From: Gracilibacter sp. BRH_c7a
GTDB lineage: Bacteria > Bacillota > Desulfitobacteriia > Desulfitobacteriales > Syntrophobotulaceae
Assembly (NCBI GenBank): GCA_001516055.1
Contig: LOEZ01000082.1
Coordinates: 1 to 64,000 of the forward strand
DNA: 64,000 nt
Direction: 5' to 3'
The notes beneath the pieces are model-generated. The model saw only the letters and a program-made list of their open reading frames with translations, did no database searches and was not told where the DNA came from. Each line of letters opens with the position of its first letter. Position 1 is the stretch's first letter. This document shows, piece after piece, positions 50,793-59,922 of this stretch. A program made the translations under genes and the position numbers.

Positions 50793-51296
50793 ATGCTTGT
50801 AAAGAAATTATCAATTATTATGTTAGCAATAACACTCCTGGCAGTGAATGGCTGTAGCCAAGCAGAACAACCTGAGAATATGGATAAAGAACAGACAGAT
50901 AATACAAAAATAATTTTATATGAAAACACACAAGTTGGACTTAGAGTCTATGAAACAAAGAATTGGGTGACAAACCAAGAACCAACAGCTGAACCATTCA
51001 GTGTTACATTCTCTAATGAGCATTCGAAGGCAATTCTTAGCGTAATATCAAACGAAAAATCATTCGAAGAAATTAAACGGGAACTTAAAGTCGGAGCGGG
51101 AAAAGTCATTGTGCTAGAAGAAATAGGTGATTATTTAGCTTTTCAATCCGAACGTCTGGAGAGCATCCGAACAGATATTTACATTGAGCAAATAGGAGCA
51201 CGCATAGGGATTATCACTTTTATGACCCCGCTAAAAGATTATGAATTGAGTCAGGATAGTATAGAAGCCTTTAAAAAGAACATCGAATTATTCTGA
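50793..51296 (+). CDS. Small lipoprotein, PsbP-like size, in SigI locus
   Basis: 167 residues with lipobox AVNGC (Cys at 21). The mature part starts KIILYENTQVGLRVYETKNW and looks like a single alpha-beta sandwich ending SIEAFKKNIELF, the pattern of small surface lipoproteins that contain a PsbP/MOG1-like fold. AAGAGGTGAG precedes the ATG. It may belong to the SigI regulon because of the upstream promoter-like sequence. Confidence 0.65.
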   Translation: MLVKKLSIIMLAITLLAVNGCSQAEQPENMDKEQTDNTKIILYENTQVGLRVYETKNWVTNQEPTAEPFSVTFSNEHSKAILSVISNEKSFEEIKRELKVGAGKVIVLEEIGDYLAFQSERLESIRTDIYIEQIGARIGIITFMTPLKDYELSQDSIEAFKKNIELF

Positions 51297-51347
51297 AAGA
51301 ATTCAAATTAGATATCTATTAGATTTCCCATAGGAAGGAAGATAATT

Positions 51348-52064
51348 ATGAAAAAAGTAGCGAATAAAATGTTATTAAGTGCCTTATTAATAGTATTCTT
51401 ATTTTTTGGATCAGCTGTGTATGCTGAAGAACAACAAGAAGTTGTAAGCCCAGAGTCTGAATTATATAAAATCGTTAGGCTAATGGAAGACATTGAATAT
51501 GAATATACAGAGGACTATGGAGAAAAAGCTCTTCTGCAAGATGAATATGCTGATAAGAGATTATTAGAAGTCGAAGAACTGCTGACAAGTGATAATGAAG
51601 AAGCTTCTGAAGCAATTTTGAAAGACTATAGTAAACATATCCAAGAGGTTCAGCAAAATCTGAATGAAGCTAGAAGAAGAGGAGATGTCATTGGGATTGA
51701 ATCACTAGTAGCTCAAAAATTTGCCAAGCGCACTGAACATTTAACAGCACTCTTACAACGTGAAGGTCTCCCTTTGCAAGCAAGGGAAGGCATTACTAAA
51801 GCTCTTGCCAATCAAGAAAATGCCAGACAAAGATTTACAGACGCTTTACTAAAAGCAAGAGAGGCCAGAGAGCAGGCTAATTTAAGGGCCGGGGAGTTTG
51901 GTGAACAGGCTGAAAGAAGGATGGAAGAAGTAAGGGAACAGATCGAGGAGAGAGTAAGGGAAAACAGAGAACAAACTGACCCAAAAGCCAAAGAAACGAG
52001 AGAGCAGGTAGAAAAGCAAATTAGAGAGCCCAGAAGCACTCAAAATTCTTCGAGTTCAAGATAA
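51348..52064 (+). CDS. Secreted DUF5667-like coiled-coil protein
   Basis: 238 residues with a signal peptide (cleavage after SAVYA, ~residue 26). A DUF5667-like helical part follows (SPESELYKIVRLMEDIEYEY, GDVIGIESLVAQKFAKRTEH). The end is a highly charged, repetitive coiled coil (AERRMEEVREQIEERVRENR). It is exported and may stay at the wall. It sits between a lipoprotein and sigI; GGAAGGAAG precedes the ATG. Confidence 0.7.
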   Translation: MKKVANKMLLSALLIVFLFFGSAVYAEEQQEVVSPESELYKIVRLMEDIEYEYTEDYGEKALLQDEYADKRLLEVEELLTSDNEEASEAILKDYSKHIQEVQQNLNEARRRGDVIGIESLVAQKFAKRTEHLTALLQREGLPLQAREGITKALANQENARQRFTDALLKAREAREQANLRAGEFGEQAERRMEEVREQIEERVRENREQTDPKAKETREQVEKQIREPRSTQNSSSSR

Positions 52065-52077
52065 TAGTCTTGACAAT

Positions 52078-52105
52078 AACTCCCATGGGGTCATGGGAGT
52101 TGTTC
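52078..52105 (+). terminator. Rho-independent terminator
   Basis: AACTCCCATG (52078-52087) pairs perfectly with CATGGGAGTT (52092-52101), loop gggt. It separates the secreted protein from sigI. Confidence 0.75.
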
Positions 52106-52193
52106 CTATGAAAAAGCATCTTTACGATTTGCAATTAATGGATTACTCTAAGAATAAAATTGATTCATAGGATAGCAAGTAGGTGGAATTTTC

Positions 52194-52928
52194 ATGGAAA
52201 AAATTGAACTTAAAGGGCTGCTTGGAGAGGCGAATAATGGGAATGAACTAGCACGTGAAAGGATAATACTTCATTACAAGCCCTTTATTCTTAATACAGC
52301 AGGTCATATATCTAAAAGATACTTGACGTGGAGTGATGAGGAATCAAGTATTGCGTTAATAGCCTTTAACCGAGCCATCGACACATATGATCCACAAGGT
52401 GGCAGGACATTCCTTAATTATGTTTATCTTCTTATTAATAGGGATCTCATTGATTATTCTAGAAGAGAAAAGCGTAATTATCATCTTTCTCTGGACCCTG
52501 ATTTAGACCAAGAAGATCACACCTTACACACCTATGAAGTTGTCCAATCCGTGGATTCATACCAAAGAACTATAGAAACTATGGAATTAGTTGAAGAAAT
52601 ACTGGAACTTGATCAAACATTGAACCAATTTAATATCTCATTTGAAGAATTAGAGTATTACTCTCCCCAGCATCGAGATACCCGGAGTTTACTCTTTACA
52701 ATGGCCGAAAGATTTGTGGAAGATGAAGAATGTGTAAAAATATTTCTAGATAAAAAGCGTCTGCCAGTTTCATTATTTACAAGTAAAACTGGTTATCATA
52801 CTAAAACAATCGACCGACATAGAAAATACCTTATAACGCTTATACTTCTCAGACTTAATCCACAGTGGGTACAGCTTGCAGAATTTATTCAAGAAGGTAC
52901 ACGGATTGGAAATGAGGGATTGTCATGA
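52194..52928 (+). CDS. sigI: RNA polymerase sigma factor SigI
   Basis: 244 residues. Region 2 is seen in ARERIILHYKPFILNTAGHI and SALIAFNRAIDTYDP-like text (IALIAFNRAIDTYDPQGGRT). RTFLNYVYLLINRDLIDYSR is a SigI hallmark. The C-terminal KKRLPVSLFTSKTGYHTKTI, then DRHRKYL, is its special DNA-binding domain. SigI answers heat and wall stress, and polysaccharide in cellulolytic clostridia. Its stop overlaps the rsgI start by 4 nt. Confidence 0.92.
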   Translation: MEKIELKGLLGEANNGNELARERIILHYKPFILNTAGHISKRYLTWSDEESSIALIAFNRAIDTYDPQGGRTFLNYVYLLINRDLIDYSRREKRNYHLSLDPDLDQEDHTLHTYEVVQSVDSYQRTIETMELVEEILELDQTLNQFNISFEELEYYSPQHRDTRSLLFTMAERFVEDEECVKIFLDKKRLPVSLFTSKTGYHTKTIDRHRKYLITLILLRLNPQWVQLAEFIQEGTRIGNEGLS

Positions 52929-53971
52929 GTGCCAAGGATATTGATGGCATAGTGGTGAAAGTAACCGAAAAGGATATAGTTATATTATGCGCGAATGGAA
53001 CATTTAAAAATGTCCCTCGGAATGTTTCTGACCAAGTACCGATGTTAGGACAGCACTTTTCTTACACACAAAAGCGGCGTTCCAATCTGTGGTTGCTTAA
53101 ATATGCTTCGATTGCTTCAATTTTCTTACTAGCATTTCTTGCCTACGCCTTTATACCAATTGGAGATAAAAGCCCTGCTTATATTGTTGCCATGGATATT
53201 AATCCCAGTATCGAGATTACTGTAGATAAGAAGTTGACGGTACAAGAGATATCTGGATTAAATAATGATGGCAAACAGCTGATTGAGTCTATGGATATTA
53301 CAAACCAGCACTTGTTTATGGTTACCGAAAAAGTAATCATAGCAGCCAAAGAGAATGGATATTTACAATCTACAGAGGAAGAGATTGTCAGTATTACCGT
53401 AATCCCTTTAGATGAGGGGTTAGAACCTTTAGACATTGACATAGAAGAAGAGTTAAATCGTTCTCTTAAAGATAATAGTATTAAGAGTGACTTGGTGGTC
53501 AGCCAGGGTAGTAACGAAATGTATCAGGAAGCCAAAGGATTAAATTTGTCAGTGAATAAATTTTTGCTATATCAAGAACTCTATGCTCAGGGAATAGTGC
53601 ATTCTCCGGAAGAGGTTAGAGATAAAACAATTCCACAAATAAGAGAGATGGGTAAAGAAGGACAGCAAAGAATAATCAAGGATCCTAATAATCAGCAACA
53701 AAGGCTTATACCTAATAGGCAGGAACAAGTTAGGGAAAATGATAGAACAATTCCTGAGACAAACAGAAGAGAAGCACTGGTAGAGAAGAAAGGTGAACAG
53801 GATATCAATCAGGGGGTCGAACAAGGAAACAATCGGGAAGCCGAGCAAGAAAGTAATCAGGAGATCGATAACAATAGAACGGATAATCCTGAACAGAATA
53901 GCAGAAGGATAGCTCCCGATGGTCAAGACCCAGCTAAGAAGGGGGAAAAGAGAGGTACAGAGGGATCATAA
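52925..53971 (+). CDS. rsgI: Anti-sigma-I factor RsgI
   Basis: 348 residues. The N-terminal ~55 residues bind SigI (DGIVVKVTEKDIVILCANGT). One membrane helix follows at ~60-78, then the periplasmic RsgI_N domain with MDINPSIEITVD, the Asn-Pro site of spontaneous cleavage in this family. A long Gln/Asn/Glu/Arg-rich disordered tail (from ~245; QGVEQGNNREAEQESNQEI) takes the place of the carbohydrate-binding or catalytic sensor of cellulolytic clostridia. Holds SigI inactive until cut. Confidence 0.92.
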   Translation: MSAKDIDGIVVKVTEKDIVILCANGTFKNVPRNVSDQVPMLGQHFSYTQKRRSNLWLLKYASIASIFLLAFLAYAFIPIGDKSPAYIVAMDINPSIEITVDKKLTVQEISGLNNDGKQLIESMDITNQHLFMVTEKVIIAAKENGYLQSTEEEIVSITVIPLDEGLEPLDIDIEEELNRSLKDNSIKSDLVVSQGSNEMYQEAKGLNLSVNKFLLYQELYAQGIVHSPEEVRDKTIPQIREMGKEGQQRIIKDPNNQQQRLIPNRQEQVRENDRTIPETNRREALVEKKGEQDINQGVEQGNNREAEQESNQEIDNNRTDNPEQNSRRIAPDGQDPAKKGEKRGTEGS

Positions 53972-54130
53972 ATAAGATTTTGCCTCACTCCAGACTGTAA
54001 GATTGTCTTTTTGGTGTGTACCCCAAGCAATTAAGAGTCTGAGAGCCTCATCCTTCTTACCAGCGAGAACCAGTTTAGATAATAAAATAGGAATCTCAGT
54101 CTTAATCAACTTTTCTTGAACTAGTTTCAT
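53966..54130 (-). CDS. Small protein, ~54 aa, paralogue of the divergent 54253 gene
   Basis: KLIKTEIPILLSKLVLAGKK followed by DEALRLLIAWGTHQKD and VWSEAKSYL. It aligns with residues ~19-68 of the product at 54253 (IRNELPELLSRLAIEGQEEE, AIRLLVEWGT). The ATG at 54128-54130 is 27 nt past AAGGAGGG (54158-54165); non-standard ATA codons at 54146-54151 are at the right distance, so the N-terminus is uncertain. It overlaps the end of rsgI by 6 nt, tail to tail. Confidence 0.6.
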   Translation of the reverse strand: MKLVQEKLIKTEIPILLSKLVLAGKKDEALRLLIAWGTHQKDNLTVWSEAKSYL

Positions 54131-54252
54131 CTGAGATGATTGATTTATTATGATTAACCCTCCTTACACGGATTGAAAAGAAAAATTTAGGAAAAGGGCC
54201 AAATACATTATAGAATAATTATAGCATTAGTTTTACAAAGGAGGAAAATTCA

Positions 54253-54492
54253 GTGCCTGAAAATTGTTGGGGTAATACCACACTGGAGGAACATCATCGC
54301 CTTCATAATAAGATACGTAATGAACTACCGGAATTATTGAGTAGGTTGGCAATTGAAGGGCAAGAGGAAGAAGCCATAAGACTTCTGGTAGAGTGGGGAA
54401 CTTTTAAGAAAAAAAGGTTTGAAATATACAATGAAGCCCGTGTGCTCTTGGACATGGGAAGGATCGAGGTAGATGTTGAAGTACTAGAATAA
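54253..54492 (+). CDS. Small helical protein, 79 aa
   Basis: GTG at 54253 behind AAAGGAGG. The product is helical and acidic (NTTLEEHHRLHNKIRNELPE, LLSRLAIEGQEEEAIRLLVE). It is a paralogue of the small protein encoded divergently to its left; both share the ELP-LLSRL ... A-RLL--WGT core. No family was recognised. A regulator or adaptor role is possible. Confidence 0.65.
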   Translation: MPENCWGNTTLEEHHRLHNKIRNELPELLSRLAIEGQEEEAIRLLVEWGTFKKKRFEIYNEARVLLDMGRIEVDVEVLE

Positions 54493-54598
54493 TATTTAAA
54501 CAACAGGAACATTCTCAAGACTAATTATCTAGGTAAACACTATGAGCTTATATTAGACATAATATATATAGATTATTAGCTGGGAGTGATGAAGGAAC

Positions 54599-55213
54599 TT
54601 GGAAAGGTATTATCTTGCCCTAGGAGATTCAATAACAACAGGGTATGGAGTGGGCGATAGAGGGTTCGCTTTTCGATATTATGCCTATCTTCGGTCCTTA
54701 TACCACAACTTTAGATTTATTAACCGTGGGGTTGATGGCTTAACAGCCAGTGGTTTAACCCATATGCTATTGGCAAATAATCAGCTAAGGGAATTAATAG
54801 CTCGAGCAGAGATAATCACAATCACGATTGGATCTAATGATCTTATGAAGTATGCTGTATCAACACTACACGGAGCTAACTCAAATGTTTATCAGATGCT
54901 TGCTAATATGGAGAAAAATATTGACTTAATTGGGCAGGAGATACGTAGGCTTAACCTTAAAGCAACTGTTAAAGTGGGGACAATTTATTGCCCTGATCTA
55001 GGAGGCCAGTATTATCAGAGTTCTCGAGAGGCACAGAAAATAATCTCTAAAGCTAATAAAGTCATAATATATTCTTCTGTGAGACATAGATTTCAGATAG
55101 TCTCTATTGATAAGGTGTTTTATAGCAGAGAACAATTGTTTATTGGAAAGGATCACATCCATCCTAATATACTGGGGCATCAAGCTATAGCCGAAGAATT
55201 TATTAGAAGCTGA
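54599..55213 (+). CDS. SGNH/GDSL-family hydrolase
   Basis: 204 residues with all four blocks: LALGDSITTGYG (Ser), the Gly in NRGVDGLTASGL, TIGSNDLMKY (Asn) and GKDHIHPNILGHQAIAEEF (Asp-His). No signal peptide, so it is cytoplasmic or on the spore. An esterase or lipase acting on small acyl substrates. The TTG start is behind GAAGGAAC. A weak terminator-like dyad (AAATGG/CCATTT, 55276-55312) follows. Confidence 0.85.
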   Translation: MERYYLALGDSITTGYGVGDRGFAFRYYAYLRSLYHNFRFINRGVDGLTASGLTHMLLANNQLRELIARAEIITITIGSNDLMKYAVSTLHGANSNVYQMLANMEKNIDLIGQEIRRLNLKATVKVGTIYCPDLGGQYYQSSREAQKIISKANKVIIYSSVRHRFQIVSIDKVFYSREQLFIGKDHIHPNILGHQAIAEEFIRS

Positions 55214-55385
55214 TTTTCCTAATCGATTCTATTAAAATACATTCTATTAGAATATAACAATACTTCATTTATTAAATGGGAGTGCCTAATTCAAAGACGC
55301 CTCCATTTTCTGTATTTAGAGCTATAATCGTATTATTGTTACGAAAGTTGGGACAATACGATAAAGAACAGTATATAAACAGAGG

Positions 55386-56783
55386 GTGGTTGTCATCGAT
55401 AACAATAGATTTAAAGATTTCCAAAATAAACGCATGCAAATCTTCCGTGAACTTGTGAAGAGGTTTTGGTATGGAGAAATTAGAGAGAATATCGATTTAG
55501 AGCAATTAACAGACGAAATAAAAGAGAAATATGGCTTTAATAAATATGATATACCTTTTATCAAAGACCATATAAGGATAGCCATGGGGCTGGACCCTAC
55601 AGGCAATCAGATGTTCGAAAATGAAATCGATCTAGTGAAGAATTTTAAAGAAATACATAAACCTGTTATTGCCAAGCTGGATAGGGCTTGCAGCTACTGT
55701 GAAGATCAAGAAAAATGTAAAGATGCTTGCAAATATGAAGCCCAGATATATCGAAGAACGAGAGGGCCAATAATCAAGAATGAAAAATGCCTCACCTGTG
55801 GCCAGTGTGTGACGAGTTGTGACTTCGGAGCATTAGCTGATAAGATTGAGTTTATCCCTTTGATAGATTTATTACAGGATAAGGATACCGATGTCTATGC
55901 AGCTGTTGCTCCGGCAATAGTTGGTCAGTTTGGCGATAATATTTCCATGGGGAAACTCAGAACCGGATTGAAGATCTTAGGCTTCGAAGATATGATCGAA
56001 GTAGCTATGTTTGCTGATATTCTGACTATCCGAGAAGCTTTTGAATTTGATAACATGGTTAAGACAGAAGAAGATTTCTTTTTAACAAGTTGTTGTTGTC
56101 CTGTTTGGTGGAACCTGACTAAAAAGAACTATCCTGAAATATTTACCCAAATGTCTCCATCGGTATCCCCGATGATAGCGTCTGGCCGCTTTTTGAAAGC
56201 TATATATGAAGATGCAAAGGTAGTATTCATCAGCCCCTGTATTGCCAAGAAGTCAGAGGTCAAAGAACCTGAGCTGAAAGGTGCTATCGACTTCGTTTTA
56301 CTCTTCCCTGAATTGAAAGAAATCTTCGATGCACTCGAGGTAAGGCTGGAAAATATTTGTGAAGAGAACAAGGACCAGGCTTCATATGGAGGAAGAATTT
56401 ATGCGCGTACAGGTGGGGTAACCTTTTCAGTAAAGTCCGTGGTCAACAGGATAGCACCTCAAAAGGTTATTAAACTTAAAGCCAAGAAAGTTGATGGCGT
56501 ACGAGAATGTAATGAAATTCTAAAAAAATTAGCAAATAAAGAAATTATTGATGAGAACTTCATTGAAGGAATGGGATGTGAAGGTGGATGTGTCGGTGGT
56601 CCAAGGACCATGATAGATAAAGATAAGGCTACTACTATGGTTAATGAATTTGGAGAAGAATCATTTATCATGACTCCGTTTGATAACTTAAATATCATGA
56701 AGATACTTAACGAAGTAGGATTAAACAAAATTGAGGAGATCATGGAGAATGAAGATGTTATCAGTTTGTTGAAGCGAGAATAA
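55386..56783 (+). CDS. Monomeric [FeFe] hydrogenase, TSCCCP type (group B-like)
   Basis: 465 residues. An N-terminal helical region is followed by Cys-rich clusters (CSYCEDQEKCKDACK, CLTCGQCVTSCDFG) and the H-cluster motifs: L1 TSCCCPVWW, L2 PCIAKKSEV and L3 EGMGCEGGCVGG. The TSCCCP variant of L1 (TSCCPxW in group A) marks the less-studied group B. It reduces protons or oxidises hydrogen with ferredoxin as partner. The GTG start is behind AGAGGG. No maturase genes are nearby. Confidence 0.9.
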   Translation: MVVIDNNRFKDFQNKRMQIFRELVKRFWYGEIRENIDLEQLTDEIKEKYGFNKYDIPFIKDHIRIAMGLDPTGNQMFENEIDLVKNFKEIHKPVIAKLDRACSYCEDQEKCKDACKYEAQIYRRTRGPIIKNEKCLTCGQCVTSCDFGALADKIEFIPLIDLLQDKDTDVYAAVAPAIVGQFGDNISMGKLRTGLKILGFEDMIEVAMFADILTIREAFEFDNMVKTEEDFFLTSCCCPVWWNLTKKNYPEIFTQMSPSVSPMIASGRFLKAIYEDAKVVFISPCIAKKSEVKEPELKGAIDFVLLFPELKEIFDALEVRLENICEENKDQASYGGRIYARTGGVTFSVKSVVNRIAPQKVIKLKAKKVDGVRECNEILKKLANKEIIDENFIEGMGCEGGCVGGPRTMIDKDKATTMVNEFGEESFIMTPFDNLNIMKILNEVGLNKIEEIMENEDVISLLKRE

Positions 56784-56953
56784 CCAGCGTCATGTAGACT
56801 TAATAAGCCTGCCTATCGTTAAATTGAGAAAAATTATTTTTTGAAATGGAATTAATATAGTATACTAATCTTCGAAGGATTCTTTATTATTTTTCAAGAG
56901 TAATTATCTGCTTTAAATAAACGGTAAAGGATATGGCCAGGCGGGGTAAGAAA

Positions 56954-58099
56954 ATGAAGCGTATTTACAATTTACTCTTATCTATTCACTCCAATCCGTT
57001 TGCTGTGAAAGTCGTTGTAACCGTAATTATGTTCGCAGCTTTCTCCTGTTTTATTGTGTTACTCGAGTTAAGGGCTCACATGACTAAAGTTTTGAGTGAA
57101 CCGTGGGTGAGCACGGACGTAATTGTTGATATGTTTTCTCTGAAATTAGTAATTACCACCATAGTATTAACAGTTATCGGGGTATTTTGTGCTTTGATAG
57201 TAGCTCATCTTGTTACCAAGCCCATCAGAAATTTGGCAACAGCAAGTAGGAAGATTACTGAGGGAGACTTATCTCAAAGGGTTACCACCTGGGGAGAAGA
57301 TGAAATTGGTAGGTTAGGTGAAGCGTTTAATCAAATGGCTTCCAGTATAGAAAAGTATTCTCAAGAACGGGAAGCCTTAGTTAAAGAGTTAAAACGCAAC
57401 GAGCAAATTCGCCAAGAATTATTGAAAAAGGTGATAACAGCCCAAGAAGATGAACGCAGGCGTATTTCCAGGGAGCTGCATGATGAAACCAGCCAAAGTC
57501 TGACATCATTGATAATCGGGCTTAAAATGTTAGAAGCAAAGGTTGATATTGATGGGAAGCAGTTACAAGAGGTATCTGCCCTGAAGAATCTCGCATCTGC
57601 CACCCTGAAAGAAGTCCATCGGCTGGCAGTGGAACTGCGTCCAAGCGTCTTAGACGACATGGGGCTAATTCCGGCGATTGAACGCTTTGTAAGCCATTAT
57701 ATTGATAATTATTATATTGACGTTGATTTTCACTTTCTAAATAAGACCAACGATAGATTACCGGAGGGAGTAGAGACAGCTCTCTACAGAATCGTGCAAG
57801 AAGGTTTGACGAATATCGCCAAGTATGCTCAAGCTCAAAATGTAAGTGTTTTGCTTGATATCCAAGATGAATGGGTTAAACTTATCGTTGAAGATGATGG
57901 CGGAGGTTTTAACGTGGATAAGATCGAGCAATCCGAAGAAGCACATTTAGGACTTGCGGGGATGAAGGAGCGTACCTTGCTGCTAGGGGGCGAATTCACG
58001 ATTGAGTCTAGCTCCGGACAAGGAACGGCTATCTTTGTTCGTATTCCGTTAAAAAGGAGGGATATCATTGAAATCACAAATCAGATTACTTCTCGTTGA
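56954..58099 (+). CDS. NarL/DegS-type sensor histidine kinase with HAMP domain
   Basis: About 381 residues from the ATG behind GGCGGGG (56933 ATG is possible). Two membrane helices enclose a short ~30-residue loop, so little extracellular sensing. HAMP is at ~90-145, the coiled coil to ~175, HisKA_3 with RRISRELHDETSQSLTSL (phospho-His), and HATPase with DDGGGFN and GLAGMKERTLLLGG. It overlaps its regulator gene by 32 nt. The signal may be the membrane or a partner. Confidence 0.9.
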   Translation: MKRIYNLLLSIHSNPFAVKVVVTVIMFAAFSCFIVLLELRAHMTKVLSEPWVSTDVIVDMFSLKLVITTIVLTVIGVFCALIVAHLVTKPIRNLATASRKITEGDLSQRVTTWGEDEIGRLGEAFNQMASSIEKYSQEREALVKELKRNEQIRQELLKKVITAQEDERRRISRELHDETSQSLTSLIIGLKMLEAKVDIDGKQLQEVSALKNLASATLKEVHRLAVELRPSVLDDMGLIPAIERFVSHYIDNYYIDVDFHFLNKTNDRLPEGVETALYRIVQEGLTNIAKYAQAQNVSVLLDIQDEWVKLIVEDDGGGFNVDKIEQSEEAHLGLAGMKERTLLLGGEFTIESSSGQGTAIFVRIPLKRRDIIEITNQITSR

Positions 58100-58715
58100 C
58101 GATCATACGGTATTAAGAAGCGGATTGCGGCTGCTATTAGATTCGAATCAAGATATGACAGTGGTAGGCGAAGCCGAGTCAGGCGAGGAAGCAATTGAGA
58201 AAGTGAAAGAATGTAATCCTGATATTGTATTGCTTGATATATCTATGCCTGGAATGGGAGGAATTCATGCTCTTGAGAAGATAAAACAGATCTCCGAGGC
58301 CAAAGTACTCCTGCTGACTATGCATGCCGATGAGGAGTATCTGAAAGAAGGACTTCAAGCTGGGGCAAGCGGTTACGTTTTAAAACAGGCAGCCGATTCA
58401 GAACTTATAGGGGCAATTCGAGAAGTCTACAACGGTCAGATATATCTGGATACGGGAATGGCCCAAAGTCTTCTTAAGACAATTTATCATCCTATAAGTA
58501 ATAAAAAACAAATTAATTCTACCCTTACGGATCGAGAGAGAGAAGTATTAAAATTAATAGCTCTGGGATATACTAACAAAGAAATCGGTGAAATTCTTGT
58601 AGTGAGTGTCAAAACTGTAGAAAGTCATAAAACGAAGATCATGGAAAAAATAAAATGCAAAAAAAGATCTGAAATGGTTCGCTATGCAATAGAAAATGGC
58701 TATATCTGTTGCTAA
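58068..58715 (+). CDS. NarL/LuxR-type response regulator
   Basis: 215 residues: a receiver domain with DD at 10-11 (LLLVDDHTVLRSGL), phospho-Asp in DIVLLDISMPGMGG, and conserved Lys in YVLKQAADSE. The C-terminal GerE/LuxR HTH is LTDREREVLKLIALGYTNKE followed by VSVKTVESHKTKI. The TTG start is behind AGGAGGGAT. It is the cognate partner of the overlapping kinase. Targets may include the hydrogenase or nuo genes nearby, which is speculation. Confidence 0.9.
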   Translation: MKSQIRLLLVDDHTVLRSGLRLLLDSNQDMTVVGEAESGEEAIEKVKECNPDIVLLDISMPGMGGIHALEKIKQISEAKVLLLTMHADEEYLKEGLQAGASGYVLKQAADSELIGAIREVYNGQIYLDTGMAQSLLKTIYHPISNKKQINSTLTDREREVLKLIALGYTNKEIGEILVVSVKTVESHKTKIMEKIKCKKRSEMVRYAIENGYICC

Positions 58716-58809
58716 AAATGAAACACAAAATATTTCCAATATAGAATATTTTTTCGGCAAAAATATTACAAGTAGGGGAATACCCTGCCTCCTAGTTTTG
58801 GAAGGGAGC

Positions 58810-58827
58810 TTGTTAACTCTGTAACAT
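58810..58827. promoter_or_regulatory. Rex-like palindrome upstream of nuoA
   Basis: TTGTTAACTCTGTAACAT: TGTTA-N6-TAACA, close to the clostridial Rex consensus TTGTTAA-N4-TTAACAA. It lies 169 nt before nuoA. The remaining 58716-58995 holds a TATAAGGG/CCCTTATA hairpin (58878-58897) and no gene. Confidence 0.45.
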
Positions 58828-58995
58828 ACTGATTTTTAGGCTTAGTATCAGCAAACGAGCACGTTTTATATCGGCTTTATAAGGGAAAACCCTTATAGAC
58901 AAATCGGGGTTTTTACCTATTTATTTATAAGGCAGCAAAGGATGATAATGTAAGCGGACTATTAAAGATTTTTATAGTGGATTGGAGGGATTATA

Positions 58996-59349
58996 ATGTC
59001 GGAGTGGGTAGGGGTTGCCCTTTTTATTATGGCGGGCCTGGCCTTCGGTGTCGTAGGTATTGGGGTAAGCTTTCTGGTTCATCCTCGGAGTAAAAACAGA
59101 TATAAGTTGGAAACCTATGAGTGTGGTATACCTGTTGAGGGATCTGCCTGGGGCCGGTTTAAAGCTCAATACTTTACATTTGCACTTATATTTGTTATTT
59201 TCGACGTCGAGGTGATTTACCTTTATCCCTGGGCCGTAAGTTTTGTCCAACTAGGTTTAGCCGGGTTGGTCAAGATGTTCATCTTTATTTTTATTCTAGT
59301 ATTAGGATTATGGTATGCATGGAAGGAAGGTGCTCTTGAGTGGAAATAA
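58996..59349 (+). CDS. nuoA: NADH-quinone oxidoreductase subunit A
   Basis: 117 residues, three helices, with the conserved [20 protein letters not shown] loop and [13 protein letters not shown]. It helps form the membrane arm at the quinone site. GGAGGG precedes the ATG. First gene of the operon; overlaps nuoB by 10 nt. Confidence 0.92.
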   Translation: MSEWVGVALFIMAGLAFGVVGIGVSFLVHPRSKNRYKLETYECGIPVEGSAWGRFKAQYFTFALIFVIFDVEVIYLYPWAVSFVQLGLAGLVKMFIFIFILVLGLWYAWKEGALEWK

Positions 59350-59921
59350 CTGGAGGAGACAACAATTCCTGTAACCTGCAGCCCGATGATGAAATGGTTG
59401 ATGAAACTACGAAACGTCTAAAGAGATTGGGTGCAGAACCTGCAGTTATCGGCGAAGTCACTAGAACTGTTGCAGTTGGCCCATTGGAAAAAATACTTAA
59501 CCTAGGAAGGGCTAATTCATTCTGGCCATTAGGATTCGGGTTGGCTTGTTGTGCGATTGAAGGACTAATGGGTTCTAACACAGCCAGATTTGATCTATCG
59601 AGGTTCGGTTATGAAGTTATGAGGGCTTCACCAAGGCAGGCAGATGTAATGTTGGTCTGTGGTACAGTCACGAAAAAAGCTGCGCCTTTTGTGGTGCGAC
59701 TGTATGAGCAAATGCCTGATCCTAAGTATGTAATCGCTATGGGTAGTTGTGCGATCTCCGGCGGACCGTTTGTGGATTCCTATAATGTTGTTCCTGGGGT
59801 AGATCAGCTGATTCCTGTTGATGTATATCTGCCAGGTTGTCCGCCCAGGCCAGATGCAACGATTCATGCTTTTATGAAGCTGAAGGAAAAAATACTTAAT
59901 CCCGAGGTGGTGAAAAAGTAA
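59340..59921 (+). CDS. nuoB: NADH-quinone oxidoreductase subunit B (cluster N2)
   Basis: 193 residues. [34 protein letters not shown] and PGCPPRPDA supply the four N2 Cys ligands, the last Fe-S cluster before quinone. A 45-residue N-terminal extension ([20 protein letters not shown]) precedes the usual start; GTG 59340 overlaps nuoA, while ATG 59394 lacks a good site. Confidence 0.92.
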   Translation: MEITGGDNNSCNLQPDDEMVDETTKRLKRLGAEPAVIGEVTRTVAVGPLEKILNLGRANSFWPLGFGLACCAIEGLMGSNTARFDLSRFGYEVMRASPRQADVMLVCGTVTKKAAPFVVRLYEQMPDPKYVIAMGSCAISGGPFVDSYNVVPGVDQLIPVDVYLPGCPPRPDATIHAFMKLKEKILNPEVVKK

Positions 59922-59922
59922 T

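Noticed and set aside
58876-58897. Terminator at TATAAGGG/CCCTTATA
   Set aside because: The stem is followed by GACAAATC, not a T run. It may be another leader structure, but no call is made.
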